DNA of 63,096 bases from Fimbriimonadaceae bacterium (GCA_019638795.1 JAHBTB010000014.1:1-63096); one strand, 5' to 3'; positions 22,246-30,784 are shown, numbered from the stretch's first letter. Notes: generated by a model not told the origin, from the sequence alone. Translations and numbers: made by a program.

Positions 22246-23142
22246 TCAGAGGGTAGGACGCTTGGCGACGCCTTCGCGGACCACACGCAACGTCTCCTCG
22301 CGTTCGGCGCCGGTCAGGTTCAGTCGCGGTGGACGCACCGTCTCCTTGCCGAGACCGACTTCCTGCAGGCACAGCTTGATCTTCTGGACGAACTTCGGGC
22401 CGATGTCCAGGTGCAGGAGCGGCGTGAACCATCGGTACAGCTGGACCGCTTCGTCCCATCGGCCCGCCATGGCGAGGTCCCACAGCCGCTGGTTCTCCTT
22501 GGGGAAGGCGAGCCCGACCCCGGCGATCCAGCCCTTGGCCCCGAGCAGGGCGCACTCAAGGATCAGGTCGTCGACGCCGCCCATGATGACGTACCGGTCG
22601 CCGAGCCGGTTGACGAGGTCGGTGACGCGGCGCGGGTCGCCGCTGCTCTCTTTGGTCGCCTGGAACTTCGGGTCGTCGGCCAACTCTTCCAGCATCGCCG
22701 GGGTCACATCGATCTTGTAGGCGATGGGGTTGTTGTAGACGATGATCGGCAGGTCGGTGGCCTTGGCCACGGTACGGTAATGGGCGACCACTTCGCGGTC
22801 GTCGGCCGGATACACCATCGCGGGAAGCACCATCAAACCGGTGCAGCCGGCCCGGGCGGCCTCTTCGGCATGGCGGACCGCCTGCGACGTGCTGAACTCG
22901 CTGACCCCGCTGACCACGGGGACCTTGCCGCCGCAGACTTCGACGGCCGCCCTCAGGACGGCGACCTTCTCGTCGGGCTCGAGCATGTTGTTCTCCCCCA
23001 GGGAGCCCAGCATGACGACGCCCTGCACGCCCGCGTCGACAAGGACCTCCAGATGCCGCTTCGTCGCGTCAAGGTCAAGGGAGAGGTCGTCGTGGAACTG
23101 GGTGGTGACGGCGGGGTAGACGCCGTGGAAGAGCGGGCTCAT
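22246..23142 (-). CDS. DapA-family aldolase, probable pyrroline-4-hydroxy-2-carboxylate deaminase
   Basis: Protein of 298 residues with the DHDPS/NAL TIM-barrel fold. The Schiff-base lysine is K164 in FQATKESSGD and the conserved Tyr is Y136 in IVYNNP. In hydroxyproline operons this family dehydrates and deaminates pyrroline-4-hydroxy-2-carboxylate to alpha-ketoglutarate semialdehyde, fitting its position between the epimerase/dehydrogenase genes and the semialdehyde dehydrogenase. A true lysine-pathway DapA is less likely from context. It starts 4 nt after the GH127 stop. Confidence 0.87.
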   Translation of the reverse strand: MSPLFHGVYPAVTTQFHDDLSLDLDATKRHLEVLVDAGVQGVVMLGSLGENNMLEPDEKVAVLRAAVEVCGGKVPVVSGVSEFSTSQAVRHAEEAARAGCTGLMVLPAMVYPADDREVVAHYRTVAKATDLPIIVYNNPIAYKIDVTPAMLEELADDPKFQATKESSGDPRRVTDLVNRLGDRYVIMGGVDDLILECALLGAKGWIAGVGLAFPKENQRLWDLAMAGRWDEAVQLYRWFTPLLHLDIGPKFVQKIKLCLQEVGLGKETVRPPRLNLTGAEREETLRVVREGVAKRPTL

Positions 23143-23146
23143 CGCA

Positions 23147-25486
23147 TTAGTCCTCGTCCTCGACCGGTTCGACGCGCCATTGCAGGACGCCGGCCGCGTA
23201 GCCTTTCTTCATCTGCACGACCAGGCGGAGTCCCGTGGTGCTCACCGGGAGGAAGTGCACAGTATTCCATGAATCCTTTGATGTTAAATAGTTTTGGGTC
23301 GTTTTGACGGGTACCCATCGGCCGTCTTGCTGGGCCTCGACATGCCACGACTCCGGCAACCGGCAGACGCCGGCGCCCGTGTCGTCAAACCAATAGACCT
23401 GGCAACCCTTGACGGCCTGCGGCTTGTCCCAGGTGTAGCTGACCCACTCCCGGGTGCCCTCGTGGTTCCACCAGTGCGCGGTCAGGGCGCCCTTGTCCGC
23501 GCTTGACTTGGGCTCGCGGCCGTCACGGACACCCTCGGGCTGGCAGTTCCAGTTGACAAACGACATCGCGACCGTGGCGGCGCGCTCGGGCCCACCGACG
23601 ACGGGCGGCGCAGGCTGGGTGGGGACCCAGACTTCCATTTCACCGGCAGAGCGGTGGTCCCACGCGTAGTAGGGGACAGCGCGGACCTTGACCGGGGTGG
23701 GTCGGGCAAAGTCGGCGTAGAGGCCACCCGGCCACGTCTCACCCCGCCGCACCACGCCCTGGGTGGTCAGGGCGACGACGCCGCCCACCAAGCTGTCGTC
23801 CCACGTGGACTCGAACTTGGCCCCGGCCGGAACGGCGACCCCGTCCAAGCCCTCTTTGTTGTCGGCCTTCTCCAGGCAGTAGACGAGCGGGCCCCGGGCG
23901 ATCGCGAGGCGTCCGGTGTTCTGCTTGACCCGGGGGTCGGCCTCGATCTGACGGGCCGCCATGTGCAGGTCGAGCGAGACCGAGTCACCGGCATTGAGCC
24001 GTCGCTGGACTTTGACGTAACCGTCTTTTCCTGGCATGACCTTCTTGCCGTCCACGGTCGGGGCCGACGACCATGCCGGGATGCGGAGCCACACCTCCTT
24101 GTCCGTGGGTTTGTCTGCGGTCACGACCACCTTGCCGTCCCAGGGGTAGTTGGTCACGACCCGGAAGGCGACGTCGTCGGAGCCGACCTTGGCCTTGACC
24201 GACCCCGCCACGTACAGGTTGACGACGAAGGCCTGGGGGGTCGTCGCGTAGGCGTAGCCCCCTATGCTGGCGACCATACGCGAGGCGTTAGGCGGGCAGC
24301 AGGCGCAGCTGAACCATTCGGTGCGGTGGTGCCCCCCTTTGCTGGCCAGGGGGTTCACGTAAAAGAACTTGGTGCCGTCCCACGAGTAGCCCGCGAGCAT
24401 CCCGTTGTAGAGCGACGACTCCATGTTGTCAAGGTAGTGGGAGTCGCCGTAGAGCAGACCCATCCGGAACGACCACAGGGCCATGGCGACGCTGGCGCAC
24501 GTTTCCTGGTAGGCGGTCTCGTTGGGCAGGTCGAAGTCTTCGGTGAAGCCTTCGTTGCTGGCGCTCGGTCCGATACCGCCGGTGACGTACTGCCGCCTCC
24601 GGGTGGTGTTGCGCCAGACGCGGCGGAGGGCGGCCTCGATCTCGGGCTCGCGGGAACGGGCGACGATGTCGGTCGCCCCGGCCAGGAGGTACCCGCAGCG
24701 CACCGCGTGGCCCTCCATGACCTCAAGGTCCTTGATCGGCACCCGGTCTTGCCAATACGTGCCGTCATAGTCCTTCGCCGGTGTCTTGTGCTCAGTGGCG
24801 AAGAAATGGCTCCCGCGGGTCTCGATGAAGAACTTGGCGAGGTCAAAGTACTTGCGCTGGCCGGTGGCGTCGGCCAGCTTCACCAGGCCGAGTTCGATCT
24901 CCGGGTGCCCGGGGTATCCCGCCCGCTTTCCGGGGCCGAAGGTGGCGTCGATATGGTCGGCCAGCTTGACGGCGACGTCAAGGAAGGTGCGCTTGCCCGT
25001 GGCCCGGAAGTGGGCGACCGCCGCCTCAAAGAGGTGGCCCGCGCAGTACAGTTCGTGGTTGTCCCTCAGGTTAGTGAAGGTGCGGTCGGGTTCGTTGACC
25101 TCGTAGTGGGTGTCCAGGTAACCGTCGGGCCGCTGGGCGCGGCGGATCACGTCGATCCACTTGTCGAGTTCGGCCTCAAGCGCGGGGTCGGCGGTGACGG
25201 TGAGCGAATAGGCGACCGCCTCCAGCGACTTGTAGACGTCTGAGTCCATGTAGACCGGGCCGCTGTAACCGGTACGGCTGCCTTCGGCGGCGAGTTCGAA
25301 GTTCTTGAAGTTGCCGGCCTTTCTCAGCATGTCCAGGCTGTGGCGCAAGGTGACTTGGCGGTTGGTTTTCTGGCGAGGCGCCCAAAAGGTGTCGGTGATC
25401 TTGACCTGGTTGAAGGGAACCGGGGTCATGTTCACGTGGGGGGGAGTCGAGGCAATGACGGCGCCAAGGCCCATGGCTAAGACCAT
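23147..25486 (-). CDS. GH127-family beta-L-arabinofuranosidase, exported
   Basis: Protein of 779 residues with a signal peptide (about residues 1-18). The (alpha/alpha)6 catalytic domain carries the HypBA1-type zinc/thiolate site: E328-T-C330 in AYQETCAS and C394-A-C396-C397 in WFSCACCPPN, matching the Glu-x-Cys and CxCC pattern of characterised GH127 enzymes, which use a cysteine nucleophile. Beta-sandwich domains follow and the last 140 residues look like a discoidin-type module. Known members remove L-arabinofuranose from hydroxyproline-linked beta-L-arabino-oligosaccharides of plant extensins. It is the first gene of the operon, 4 nt before the DapA-like gene. TAAGGT lies 6 nt before the ATG. 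Confidence 0.93.
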   Translation of the reverse strand: MVLAMGLGAVIASTPPHVNMTPVPFNQVKITDTFWAPRQKTNRQVTLRHSLDMLRKAGNFKNFELAAEGSRTGYSGPVYMDSDVYKSLEAVAYSLTVTADPALEAELDKWIDVIRRAQRPDGYLDTHYEVNEPDRTFTNLRDNHELYCAGHLFEAAVAHFRATGKRTFLDVAVKLADHIDATFGPGKRAGYPGHPEIELGLVKLADATGQRKYFDLAKFFIETRGSHFFATEHKTPAKDYDGTYWQDRVPIKDLEVMEGHAVRCGYLLAGATDIVARSREPEIEAALRRVWRNTTRRRQYVTGGIGPSASNEGFTEDFDLPNETAYQETCASVAMALWSFRMGLLYGDSHYLDNMESSLYNGMLAGYSWDGTKFFYVNPLASKGGHHRTEWFSCACCPPNASRMVASIGGYAYATTPQAFVVNLYVAGSVKAKVGSDDVAFRVVTNYPWDGKVVVTADKPTDKEVWLRIPAWSSAPTVDGKKVMPGKDGYVKVQRRLNAGDSVSLDLHMAARQIEADPRVKQNTGRLAIARGPLVYCLEKADNKEGLDGVAVPAGAKFESTWDDSLVGGVVALTTQGVVRRGETWPGGLYADFARPTPVKVRAVPYYAWDHRSAGEMEVWVPTQPAPPVVGGPERAATVAMSFVNWNCQPEGVRDGREPKSSADKGALTAHWWNHEGTREWVSYTWDKPQAVKGCQVYWFDDTGAGVCRLPESWHVEAQQDGRWVPVKTTQNYLTSKDSWNTVHFLPVSTTGLRLVVQMKKGYAAGVLQWRVEPVEDED

Positions 25487-25492
25487 CCCTGC

Positions 25493-25526
25493 ACCTTACC
25501 GCGGGAGGCCGGGGACCGGCTATCAT
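25493..25526. promoter_or_regulatory. Divergent promoter region, GH127/hydroxyproline operon versus aldose epimerase
   Basis: The 51-nt gap between divergent starts at 25486 (minus) and 25538 (plus) contains TAAGGT on the minus strand (25498-25493, 6 nt before its ATG) and TATCAT on the plus strand (25521-25526, 11 nt before its ATG). Neither gene has an SD, so both mRNAs may be leaderless, and any regulator bound here could control both units. Confidence 0.5.
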
Positions 25527-25537
25527 GCCATGCCCCG

Positions 25538-26563
25538 ATGACCTTTGAGCCCACTCCTTTCGGCACGTTGCCCGACGGCCGTCCTGCGACTCTGTATACC
25601 CTCGACAATGGTCGGGGCCTGAGAGCGTCGCTGACCGACTACGGCGCCACCCTGGTCGATCTTCAGACCCCCGACCGCGACGGGAAGTGGGGGAGCGTCG
25701 TCCTCGGCTACCCCGATTTGGCGGGGTACATCGACGGGAAGTGGTACCTGGGGGCGGTATGCGGGCGGTTTGCGAACCGGATCGCGGGCGGCGCGTTCAC
25801 CCTCGACGGGCGACGGCACCAACTCAGCGTCAACGAGGGCGCCAACCATCTTCACGGCGGTGCCCAGGGGATTGACCGGTCGTTGTGGCGGGCCCGGCAT
25901 GTCCGTCGCGACCGGGTTGTCTTCGAACTGACGAGCCCCGACGGCGACCAAGGGTATCCGGGCAACCTGCGGGTCCGCGTCACCTACACCCTGACCCCGA
26001 GCAACGCGCTACGGCTGGAGTATTGGGCCGCGACCGACAAGGCGACGCCGGTGAACCTGACCCACCACGCTTATTTTAATCTCGCTGGTGCCGGTCCGGT
26101 CGGGGAGCACCGCCTGGCCGTGCGGGCCTCACGCTACCTCCGCACCGGTGAAGGCAGCATTCCCACCGGAGAGACTCTGCCCACCCGGGGCACCCCCTTT
26201 GACCTGGGGCACGGCACGACCTTGCGGGAACGCATGGCGTCCGACCATCCGGAGGTCAGGGCGGTGGGGGGAATTGACCACTGCTATGTCTTGGACTTGC
26301 GTCGCTTTGGCCTCGCCGCGGTTCTTGACGACCCGGCGAGCGGCCGGGTCATGAGGGTCTTCACCGACCTGCCCGGGCTCCAGGTCTACACGGGCAACTT
26401 TCTGGACGGGAAGCTCTTTCCCCGTCACGGAGCGGTCTGCCTGGAGACCCAGCGGTTCCCCGACTCGCCAAACCATGCGCACTTTCCCGACACGGTGTTG
26501 AGGCCGGGCCAGAAGTTCCGCAGTGTCACCGAGTATCGGTTCAGCCTGGGGGCGGGACGATGA
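25538..26563 (+). CDS. galM: Aldose 1-epimerase (galactose mutarotase)
   Basis: Protein of 341 residues that interconverts alpha and beta anomers of free sugars. Conserved GRFANRI, catalytic His in NLTHHAYFNL, the HCYVL segment and the C-terminal catalytic Glu in VCLETQRFPDSPN are present. No signal peptide. Divergent from the GH127 operon, so it may process released L-arabinose as well as hexoses (inference). Its stop overlaps the rnhC start as ATGA. Confidence 0.93.
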   Translation: MTFEPTPFGTLPDGRPATLYTLDNGRGLRASLTDYGATLVDLQTPDRDGKWGSVVLGYPDLAGYIDGKWYLGAVCGRFANRIAGGAFTLDGRRHQLSVNEGANHLHGGAQGIDRSLWRARHVRRDRVVFELTSPDGDQGYPGNLRVRVTYTLTPSNALRLEYWAATDKATPVNLTHHAYFNLAGAGPVGEHRLAVRASRYLRTGEGSIPTGETLPTRGTPFDLGHGTTLRERMASDHPEVRAVGGIDHCYVLDLRRFGLAAVLDDPASGRVMRVFTDLPGLQVYTGNFLDGKLFPRHGAVCLETQRFPDSPNHAHFPDTVLRPGQKFRSVTEYRFSLGAGR

Positions 26564-27210
26564 CCGGCGGCCGGGTCGGTGTCGACGAGAGTGGCAAAGG
26601 CGACTACTTCGGGCCCCTCGTCATCGCGGCCTGTTACGTGGACCCGTCCCTCGACGCGGAACTGGAGGGGGTGAAGGACAGCAAGAAGCTGACCGACGAG
26701 GCGGCCTTGAGGCTGGACCCCGTGATCCGTCGGGTGTGCCCGTTCGCCGTCGTGCGCGTCGACCCGCCGAAGTACAACGAACTGTATGCCAAGATCGCGA
26801 ACCTGAACAAGTTCCTGGCGTGGGGGCACGCCCAGGCGATCGAGAACGTCCTCGCCAAGGTGGACTGTGACCTCGTCATCAGCGACCAGTTTGCGAACCC
26901 GGCCGGCCTCCAGCGGGCGTTGAAAACGAAGGAGAAGGCGCAGCATGTCCGGCTCATCAGCCGGGTGCGGGCGGAAAGCGACCTCGCCGTCGCGGCGGCC
27001 AGCGTTTTGGCCCGCGCCGAGTTCTTGCGCCGCCTCCGGTCCTTGGGCGACGAAGTGGGGATGGCCCTGCCCAAAGGAGCGGGCACCCAGGTCGACGACG
27101 CGGCGCGGCGGCTGGTGCGGGAGCAGGGCCGCGAGGTCTTGCCGACCGTGGCCAAGATGCACTTCAAGACGACCCAGAAGGTCTTGGGCGGCCAGGCTCC
27201 CCCGCTATAA
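26560..27210 (+). CDS. rnhC: Ribonuclease HIII-type (catalytic domain only)
   Basis: Type 2 RNase H of 216 residues that cleaves RNA in RNA-DNA hybrids. The start of the catalytic domain, VGVDESGKGDYFGPLVIA, has the GKGDYFGP signature of RNase HIII rather than HII; VKDSKKL and ESDLAVAAASVLAR supply the other acidic residues. Typical RNase HIII is near 300 residues with an N-terminal TBP-like substrate-binding domain; here the protein begins immediately at the catalytic core and that domain is absent. A separate rnhB occurs at 57.6 kb. Confidence 0.87.
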   Translation: MTGGRVGVDESGKGDYFGPLVIAACYVDPSLDAELEGVKDSKKLTDEAALRLDPVIRRVCPFAVVRVDPPKYNELYAKIANLNKFLAWGHAQAIENVLAKVDCDLVISDQFANPAGLQRALKTKEKAQHVRLISRVRAESDLAVAAASVLARAEFLRRLRSLGDEVGMALPKGAGTQVDDAARRLVREQGREVLPTVAKMHFKTTQKVLGGQAPPL

Positions 27211-27211
27211 T
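27206..27211 (+). promoter_or_regulatory. -10 box for a leaderless pyrR transcript
   Basis: Perfect TATAAT exactly 7 nt before the pyrR ATG, with TTGGGC 16 nt upstream as a possible -35 (27184-27189). Transcription starting at the usual distance would begin at or within a base or two of the ATG, leaving no 5' leader. Confidence 0.68.
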
Positions 27212-27218
27212 CACGGCC

Positions 27219-27746
27219 ATGGCGACCGTGCTCCTGGACAGCGAGGCGATGAAGCGCACGCTCGGGCGCATGGTGCACCAGATCCTCGACCACAACGGCG
27301 GCGCCGAAGACCTCGTCGTCGTCGGCGTCTTGCGCCGTGGTTACCCGGTGGCCAAGCGCCTTGCGTTCATGCTCACCCAAGCCGAGGGGTTCACCGTGCC
27401 CTGCGGCAAGCTCGACGCCCGTCGGAGCCGGGACGACCGCCCCACGCCCGACGAGGATCTGACCGAGATACCCTTTGAGGTCACCGGCAAGCACGTCGTC
27501 CTCGTGGACGAAGTCATCTACACCGGCCGCACCGTCAGGGCGGCGATGGACGAATTAATGAAGCACGGGCGGCCCAAGACCGTGCAGCTCGCCGTCTTGG
27601 TCGACCGGGGCCATCGCGAGTTGCCGGTCCAACCCGACTACGTGGGCCGAGAAGTGCAGACGGAGCGTGACGACCACATTGTCGTCAAGGTCAAAGAGAT
27701 CGAGGGCGAGGACGCGGTCGAATTGGTCGCGGGGGTGAGGCCGTGA
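27219..27746 (+). CDS. pyrR: PyrR bifunctional regulator / uracil phosphoribosyltransferase
   Basis: Protein of 175 residues with the PRPP-binding motif VVLVDEVIYTGRTVRAA near residue 95 and GVLRRGYPVAKRL near residue 37. In Bacillus PyrR binds pyr mRNA leaders to control attenuation and has minor UPRTase activity. First gene of pyrR-pyrB-pyrC; its stop overlaps the pyrB GTG as GTGA. Because its own -10 box abuts the start codon, leader-based attenuation upstream of pyrR looks impossible, so its action here is uncertain. Confidence 0.95.
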   Translation: MATVLLDSEAMKRTLGRMVHQILDHNGGAEDLVVVGVLRRGYPVAKRLAFMLTQAEGFTVPCGKLDARRSRDDRPTPDEDLTEIPFEVTGKHVVLVDEVIYTGRTVRAAMDELMKHGRPKTVQLAVLVDRGHRELPVQPDYVGREVQTERDDHIVVKVKEIEGEDAVELVAGVRP

Positions 27747-28657
27747 GCCGGAGCCTTCTCGCCGTCCGTCACCTTGAGGCACCGGTCCTGAAGTCCCTGG
27801 TCGACCGGGCCGCCGAACTCAAGGCCAGGGTCGCCAAGGACGGCCCGGCCAAGCCCGCCCGGCCCCATGTCATCGGCCTCCTCTTTTTTGAGAACTCGAC
27901 CCGGACGCGGGTGAGCTTCGAGCAGGCTGCGTTCTATCTGGGGCACAAGTGCGTGAACTTCAACTCGTCGGGGAGTTCGCTCAGCAAGGGCGAGACGTTG
28001 AAAGACACGATCCTGACCCTGAAGCACGAGGGGCTGGAGGCGATGGTCATCCGCCATAACGCCAGTGGGGCATGCGCTTTGGCGGCCAAACACTTTGATG
28101 GCCCGGTCGTCAACGCGGGCGACGGCCAGCACGAGCACCCCACCCAGGCCCTCGGTGACGCCCTGACACTGCTGGAGCGGAAAGGGACGCTCACCGGACT
28201 GAAGGTCGCGATCGTCGGAGACGTGATGCACAGCCGGGTCGCCCGGTCGAACGCCTGGTTGCTGAGCAAGCTCGGCAACGAGGTGCGGTTTGTGGGGCCG
28301 AGGACGCTCATCCCCAGCCACACCTCGATGTTGCCCGGGCAAGTGTTCTACGATCTGCGCGCCGGGATCGCGGACGCGGACGTGGTCATGTGCCTGCGGC
28401 TACAGAAGGAGCGCATGGCCGACGGCATGATCTCCTCGGTCTCGGAGTTCGTCCGGCTCTACCAAGTCAACCGGTCGAGTGTCCGGGCCGCCAAGCCCGA
28501 CGCCATCGTGATGCACCCTGGCCCGCTGAACCGGGGAATCGAGTTGGACGACCATGTCGCCGACGGCGCCCAGAGTGGCGTCACCCAGCAGGTCACGAAC
28601 GGGGTCTACGTCCGGATGGCCGCGCTGGAATGGGTGTTCGGGGAGGAAACGAAGTGA
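27743..28657 (+). CDS. pyrB: Aspartate carbamoyltransferase, catalytic chain
   Basis: Protein of 304 residues catalysing carbamoyl phosphate + aspartate to carbamoyl aspartate. The carbamoyl-phosphate motif FFENSTRTRVSFEQAA (residue 46 on), HPTQALGD and the C-terminal aspartate-loop region (MHPGPLNRGIE) are present. GTG start at 27743 overlaps pyrR; its stop overlaps the pyrC GTG. No pyrI is next to it. Confidence 0.97.
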   Translation: MSRSLLAVRHLEAPVLKSLVDRAAELKARVAKDGPAKPARPHVIGLLFFENSTRTRVSFEQAAFYLGHKCVNFNSSGSSLSKGETLKDTILTLKHEGLEAMVIRHNASGACALAAKHFDGPVVNAGDGQHEHPTQALGDALTLLERKGTLTGLKVAIVGDVMHSRVARSNAWLLSKLGNEVRFVGPRTLIPSHTSMLPGQVFYDLRAGIADADVVMCLRLQKERMADGMISSVSEFVRLYQVNRSSVRAAKPDAIVMHPGPLNRGIELDDHVADGAQSGVTQQVTNGVYVRMAALEWVFGEETK

Positions 28658-29979
28658 GGACCCTGTTCAAGAACGGCCGTATCCTTGACCCAAGCCAGGA
28701 CCTGGACGTCGTCGGCAGCGTCATCGTCGAAGACAGCCAGATCGCGGAGGTCGGCCCAGACATTGACGAGGGCGGTGTCGACGAGGTCTACGACTGCACC
28801 GGCTTTTGGATCACCCCCGGACTGGTGGACATGCACACCCACCTCCGTGAACCGGGCCACGAACGCCGGGAGACGATCAAAAGCGGTACCCAGGCCGCCG
28901 CGGCAGGCGGTTTCACGACGATCTGCTGCATGCCGAACACCTCGCCGGCCCTCGACAACGCGGCCCTGGTCGACTTCATCCTGGACAAGGCCGCCGCCCC
29001 CGAAGCCGGCGGGGTCTTCGTCGCGCCGGTCGGTGCACTGACGGTGGGCAACGAGGGTGCGGTGATCGCCGACCTCGCCGCCCTCAAGAAGGCGGGGATC
29101 GTCGCAGCGAGCGACGAGGACGCCCCGGTCCAGGACTCGCGGGTCATGTTGCGGGCGATGGAGTTCGCCCTGCAACTCGACCTACCTCTGATGTTGCATT
29201 GCGACGACCGCGCCCTAAGCCGGGGCGGCAGCATGAACGACGGGGCCACCAGCGCCATGCTGGGCCTGCGCGGCGTCCCCCGCAGCGCCGAGGTGACCAT
29301 GATCATGCGGAACTGCGAGCTGGCCCTGAACACGGGTTGCCGGATCCATATCATGAGGGTCAGCACGTGGGGCGGTGTCGAGGCGATCCGTCAGTTCAAG
29401 TATCTGGGCGCGCCGGTGACATGCGAGATCGCCCCCCACCACTTCGTCTTTACCGACGAGGCGGTCGGCGAGTTCGACCCCAATTTCAAGACGACGCCGC
29501 CCCTGCGCACCCAGGTCGACATCGACATCCTGCTCCAAGCGCTCAACGACGGCACGATCGACTGCATCGCCAGCGACCATTCGCCGTACGCGCCGTTCGA
29601 AGTGGAGGTGCCGTTTGAAGAAGCCCCGTTCGGTTTGGTCGGCTTGGAATCGACCGTCGCCGCCAGCCTGACCTATCTCACCCAGCGTGGTGTCCTCAGT
29701 CCGCTGGAGACCGTCCGCAAGCTGAGCACGGCGCCCGCCGAGGTGTTGCGGCTGGACGCCGGCACCCTGCGACCCGGGCGCACCCCGGTCGCCCAGATCA
29801 CCGTGGTCGACCCGAACAAGGAGTGGACATTTGACGTCAACCGGACGTTCAGCCGAGGGAAGAACTCGCCGTTCCATGGAACGACCTTCCAAGGAAAAGC
29901 GGTTGTGACCTATTGCGGTAATGAGATCTATCGCGACCCCGGGTTCAGCGACGAGAGGTACCGGCTTGCCTTGGCATAG
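28654..29979 (+). CDS. pyrC: Dihydroorotase (type I), one metal-ligand His replaced
   Basis: Amidohydrolase of 441 residues cyclising carbamoyl aspartate to dihydroorotate. HxH plus substrate Arg in DMHTHLREPG, MPNTSP, LHCDD and the catalytic Asp in ASDHSPYAP are present. At the usual HxxHVS motif the sequence reads IHIMRVST, so the second His, a metal ligand in characterised type I enzymes, is Arg. The protein may be a weak, mononuclear or non-catalytic (PyrC'-like) partner of PyrB. GTG start (GTGA overlap with pyrB). Confidence 0.9.
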   Translation: MRTLFKNGRILDPSQDLDVVGSVIVEDSQIAEVGPDIDEGGVDEVYDCTGFWITPGLVDMHTHLREPGHERRETIKSGTQAAAAGGFTTICCMPNTSPALDNAALVDFILDKAAAPEAGGVFVAPVGALTVGNEGAVIADLAALKKAGIVAASDEDAPVQDSRVMLRAMEFALQLDLPLMLHCDDRALSRGGSMNDGATSAMLGLRGVPRSAEVTMIMRNCELALNTGCRIHIMRVSTWGGVEAIRQFKYLGAPVTCEIAPHHFVFTDEAVGEFDPNFKTTPPLRTQVDIDILLQALNDGTIDCIASDHSPYAPFEVEVPFEEAPFGLVGLESTVAASLTYLTQRGVLSPLETVRKLSTAPAEVLRLDAGTLRPGRTPVAQITVVDPNKEWTFDVNRTFSRGKNSPFHGTTFQGKAVVTYCGNEIYRDPGFSDERYRLALA

Positions 29980-30727
29980 GTCGGCCGCCGTTGCCGCCCT
30001 TTCTCTCCTTTTGGTCGGATGCCGGGTCGTGCAGATGCCCGACCCCAACGACCCCGTGTCGGTCGCCCAGAACCCCGAGATCGCCCTGCAAAACATCCGC
30101 GAGGCCTACCGCATCATGGCCAACCGGGTGTTCAAGGGCCAGATGACCGTCCAAGAGCGCGACGCGAAGATCAAGGAGCTGGTCGACTCGTACGTGGGCG
30201 TGATCGACGTGGACAAGGTGCCGTCGAAGCAAGCATGGCAGTACGCCGACCTGATGCGCCAGGCGGGTCGGTGGGAGGACGCTTACCGCCTCCTGCTCGT
30301 CGCGGTGAAAGTGGCTGCAGACGACGACCGGCGGGTGAACGACACCCTCCAACTGGCCCGGGTGGCGGCCCATCTCGGCAAGGTCGACGAGGCGATCAAG
30401 GACTGCCGCTCGGTGTTCGGTGTCGCCGACAACCAGAAGGCGCCGATCATGATGTCGGTGCTCTACGAGGTAGTCCCGGAAGGCCTGGGCAAAGGCAAGG
30501 ACCTGGAACTGGGCAAACTCCTGGAAGACGCGATCGCGGAGCACGAACAGACCATTGTCGACCCGACGACGGAGGCGGGGAAGGAGTTCTTGGCGAGCCG
30601 CCCCCACCACGTCAAGGCGGCGTGGGCCAAAGTCGTGCAGATCTATGTCGGGGCCGACCGCAAGGACCTGGCCCGCGAGGCCCTGGCCCGCATGGAAAAG
30701 GCGGCCGGCAGCCGGGCCAAAGTCTAA
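29966..30727 (+). CDS. Putative lipoprotein with helical (TPR-like) repeats
   Basis: About 253 residues. A lipoprotein signal ends in the lipobox LLLVGC. The mature part is alpha-helical, with helix pairs reminiscent of tetratricopeptide repeats (KQAWQYADLMRQAGRWEDAYRLLLVAV, LARVAAHLGKVDEAIKDC). Function unknown; such proteins usually scaffold envelope complexes. TTG at 29966 gives a compact signal peptide and a 14-nt overlap with pyrC; ATG at 29921 is an alternative with a longer overlap. Confidence 0.75.
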   Translation: MPWHRSAAVAALSLLLVGCRVVQMPDPNDPVSVAQNPEIALQNIREAYRIMANRVFKGQMTVQERDAKIKELVDSYVGVIDVDKVPSKQAWQYADLMRQAGRWEDAYRLLLVAVKVAADDDRRVNDTLQLARVAAHLGKVDEAIKDCRSVFGVADNQKAPIMMSVLYEVVPEGLGKGKDLELGKLLEDAIAEHEQTIVDPTTEAGKEFLASRPHHVKAAWAKVVQIYVGADRKDLAREALARMEKAAGSRAKV

Positions 30728-30784
30728 CCGGACGAACCCGCCAAGTGGTATCCTGGCCAGCCCGACGAGGAGCGACTACCCCGC

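Noticed and set aside
22246-23142. Lysine-pathway dihydrodipicolinate synthase
   Set aside because: The fold and Schiff-base Lys fit, but the location between hydroxyproline enzymes favours the pyrroline-hydroxycarboxylate deaminase; dapF is 19 kb away in another unit.
21256-23307. 683-codon plus-strand open frame antisense to the hydroxyproline genes
   Set aside because: High-GC antisense shadow: no domain, low-complexity composition, and the minus strand encodes well-conserved enzymes with catalytic residues.
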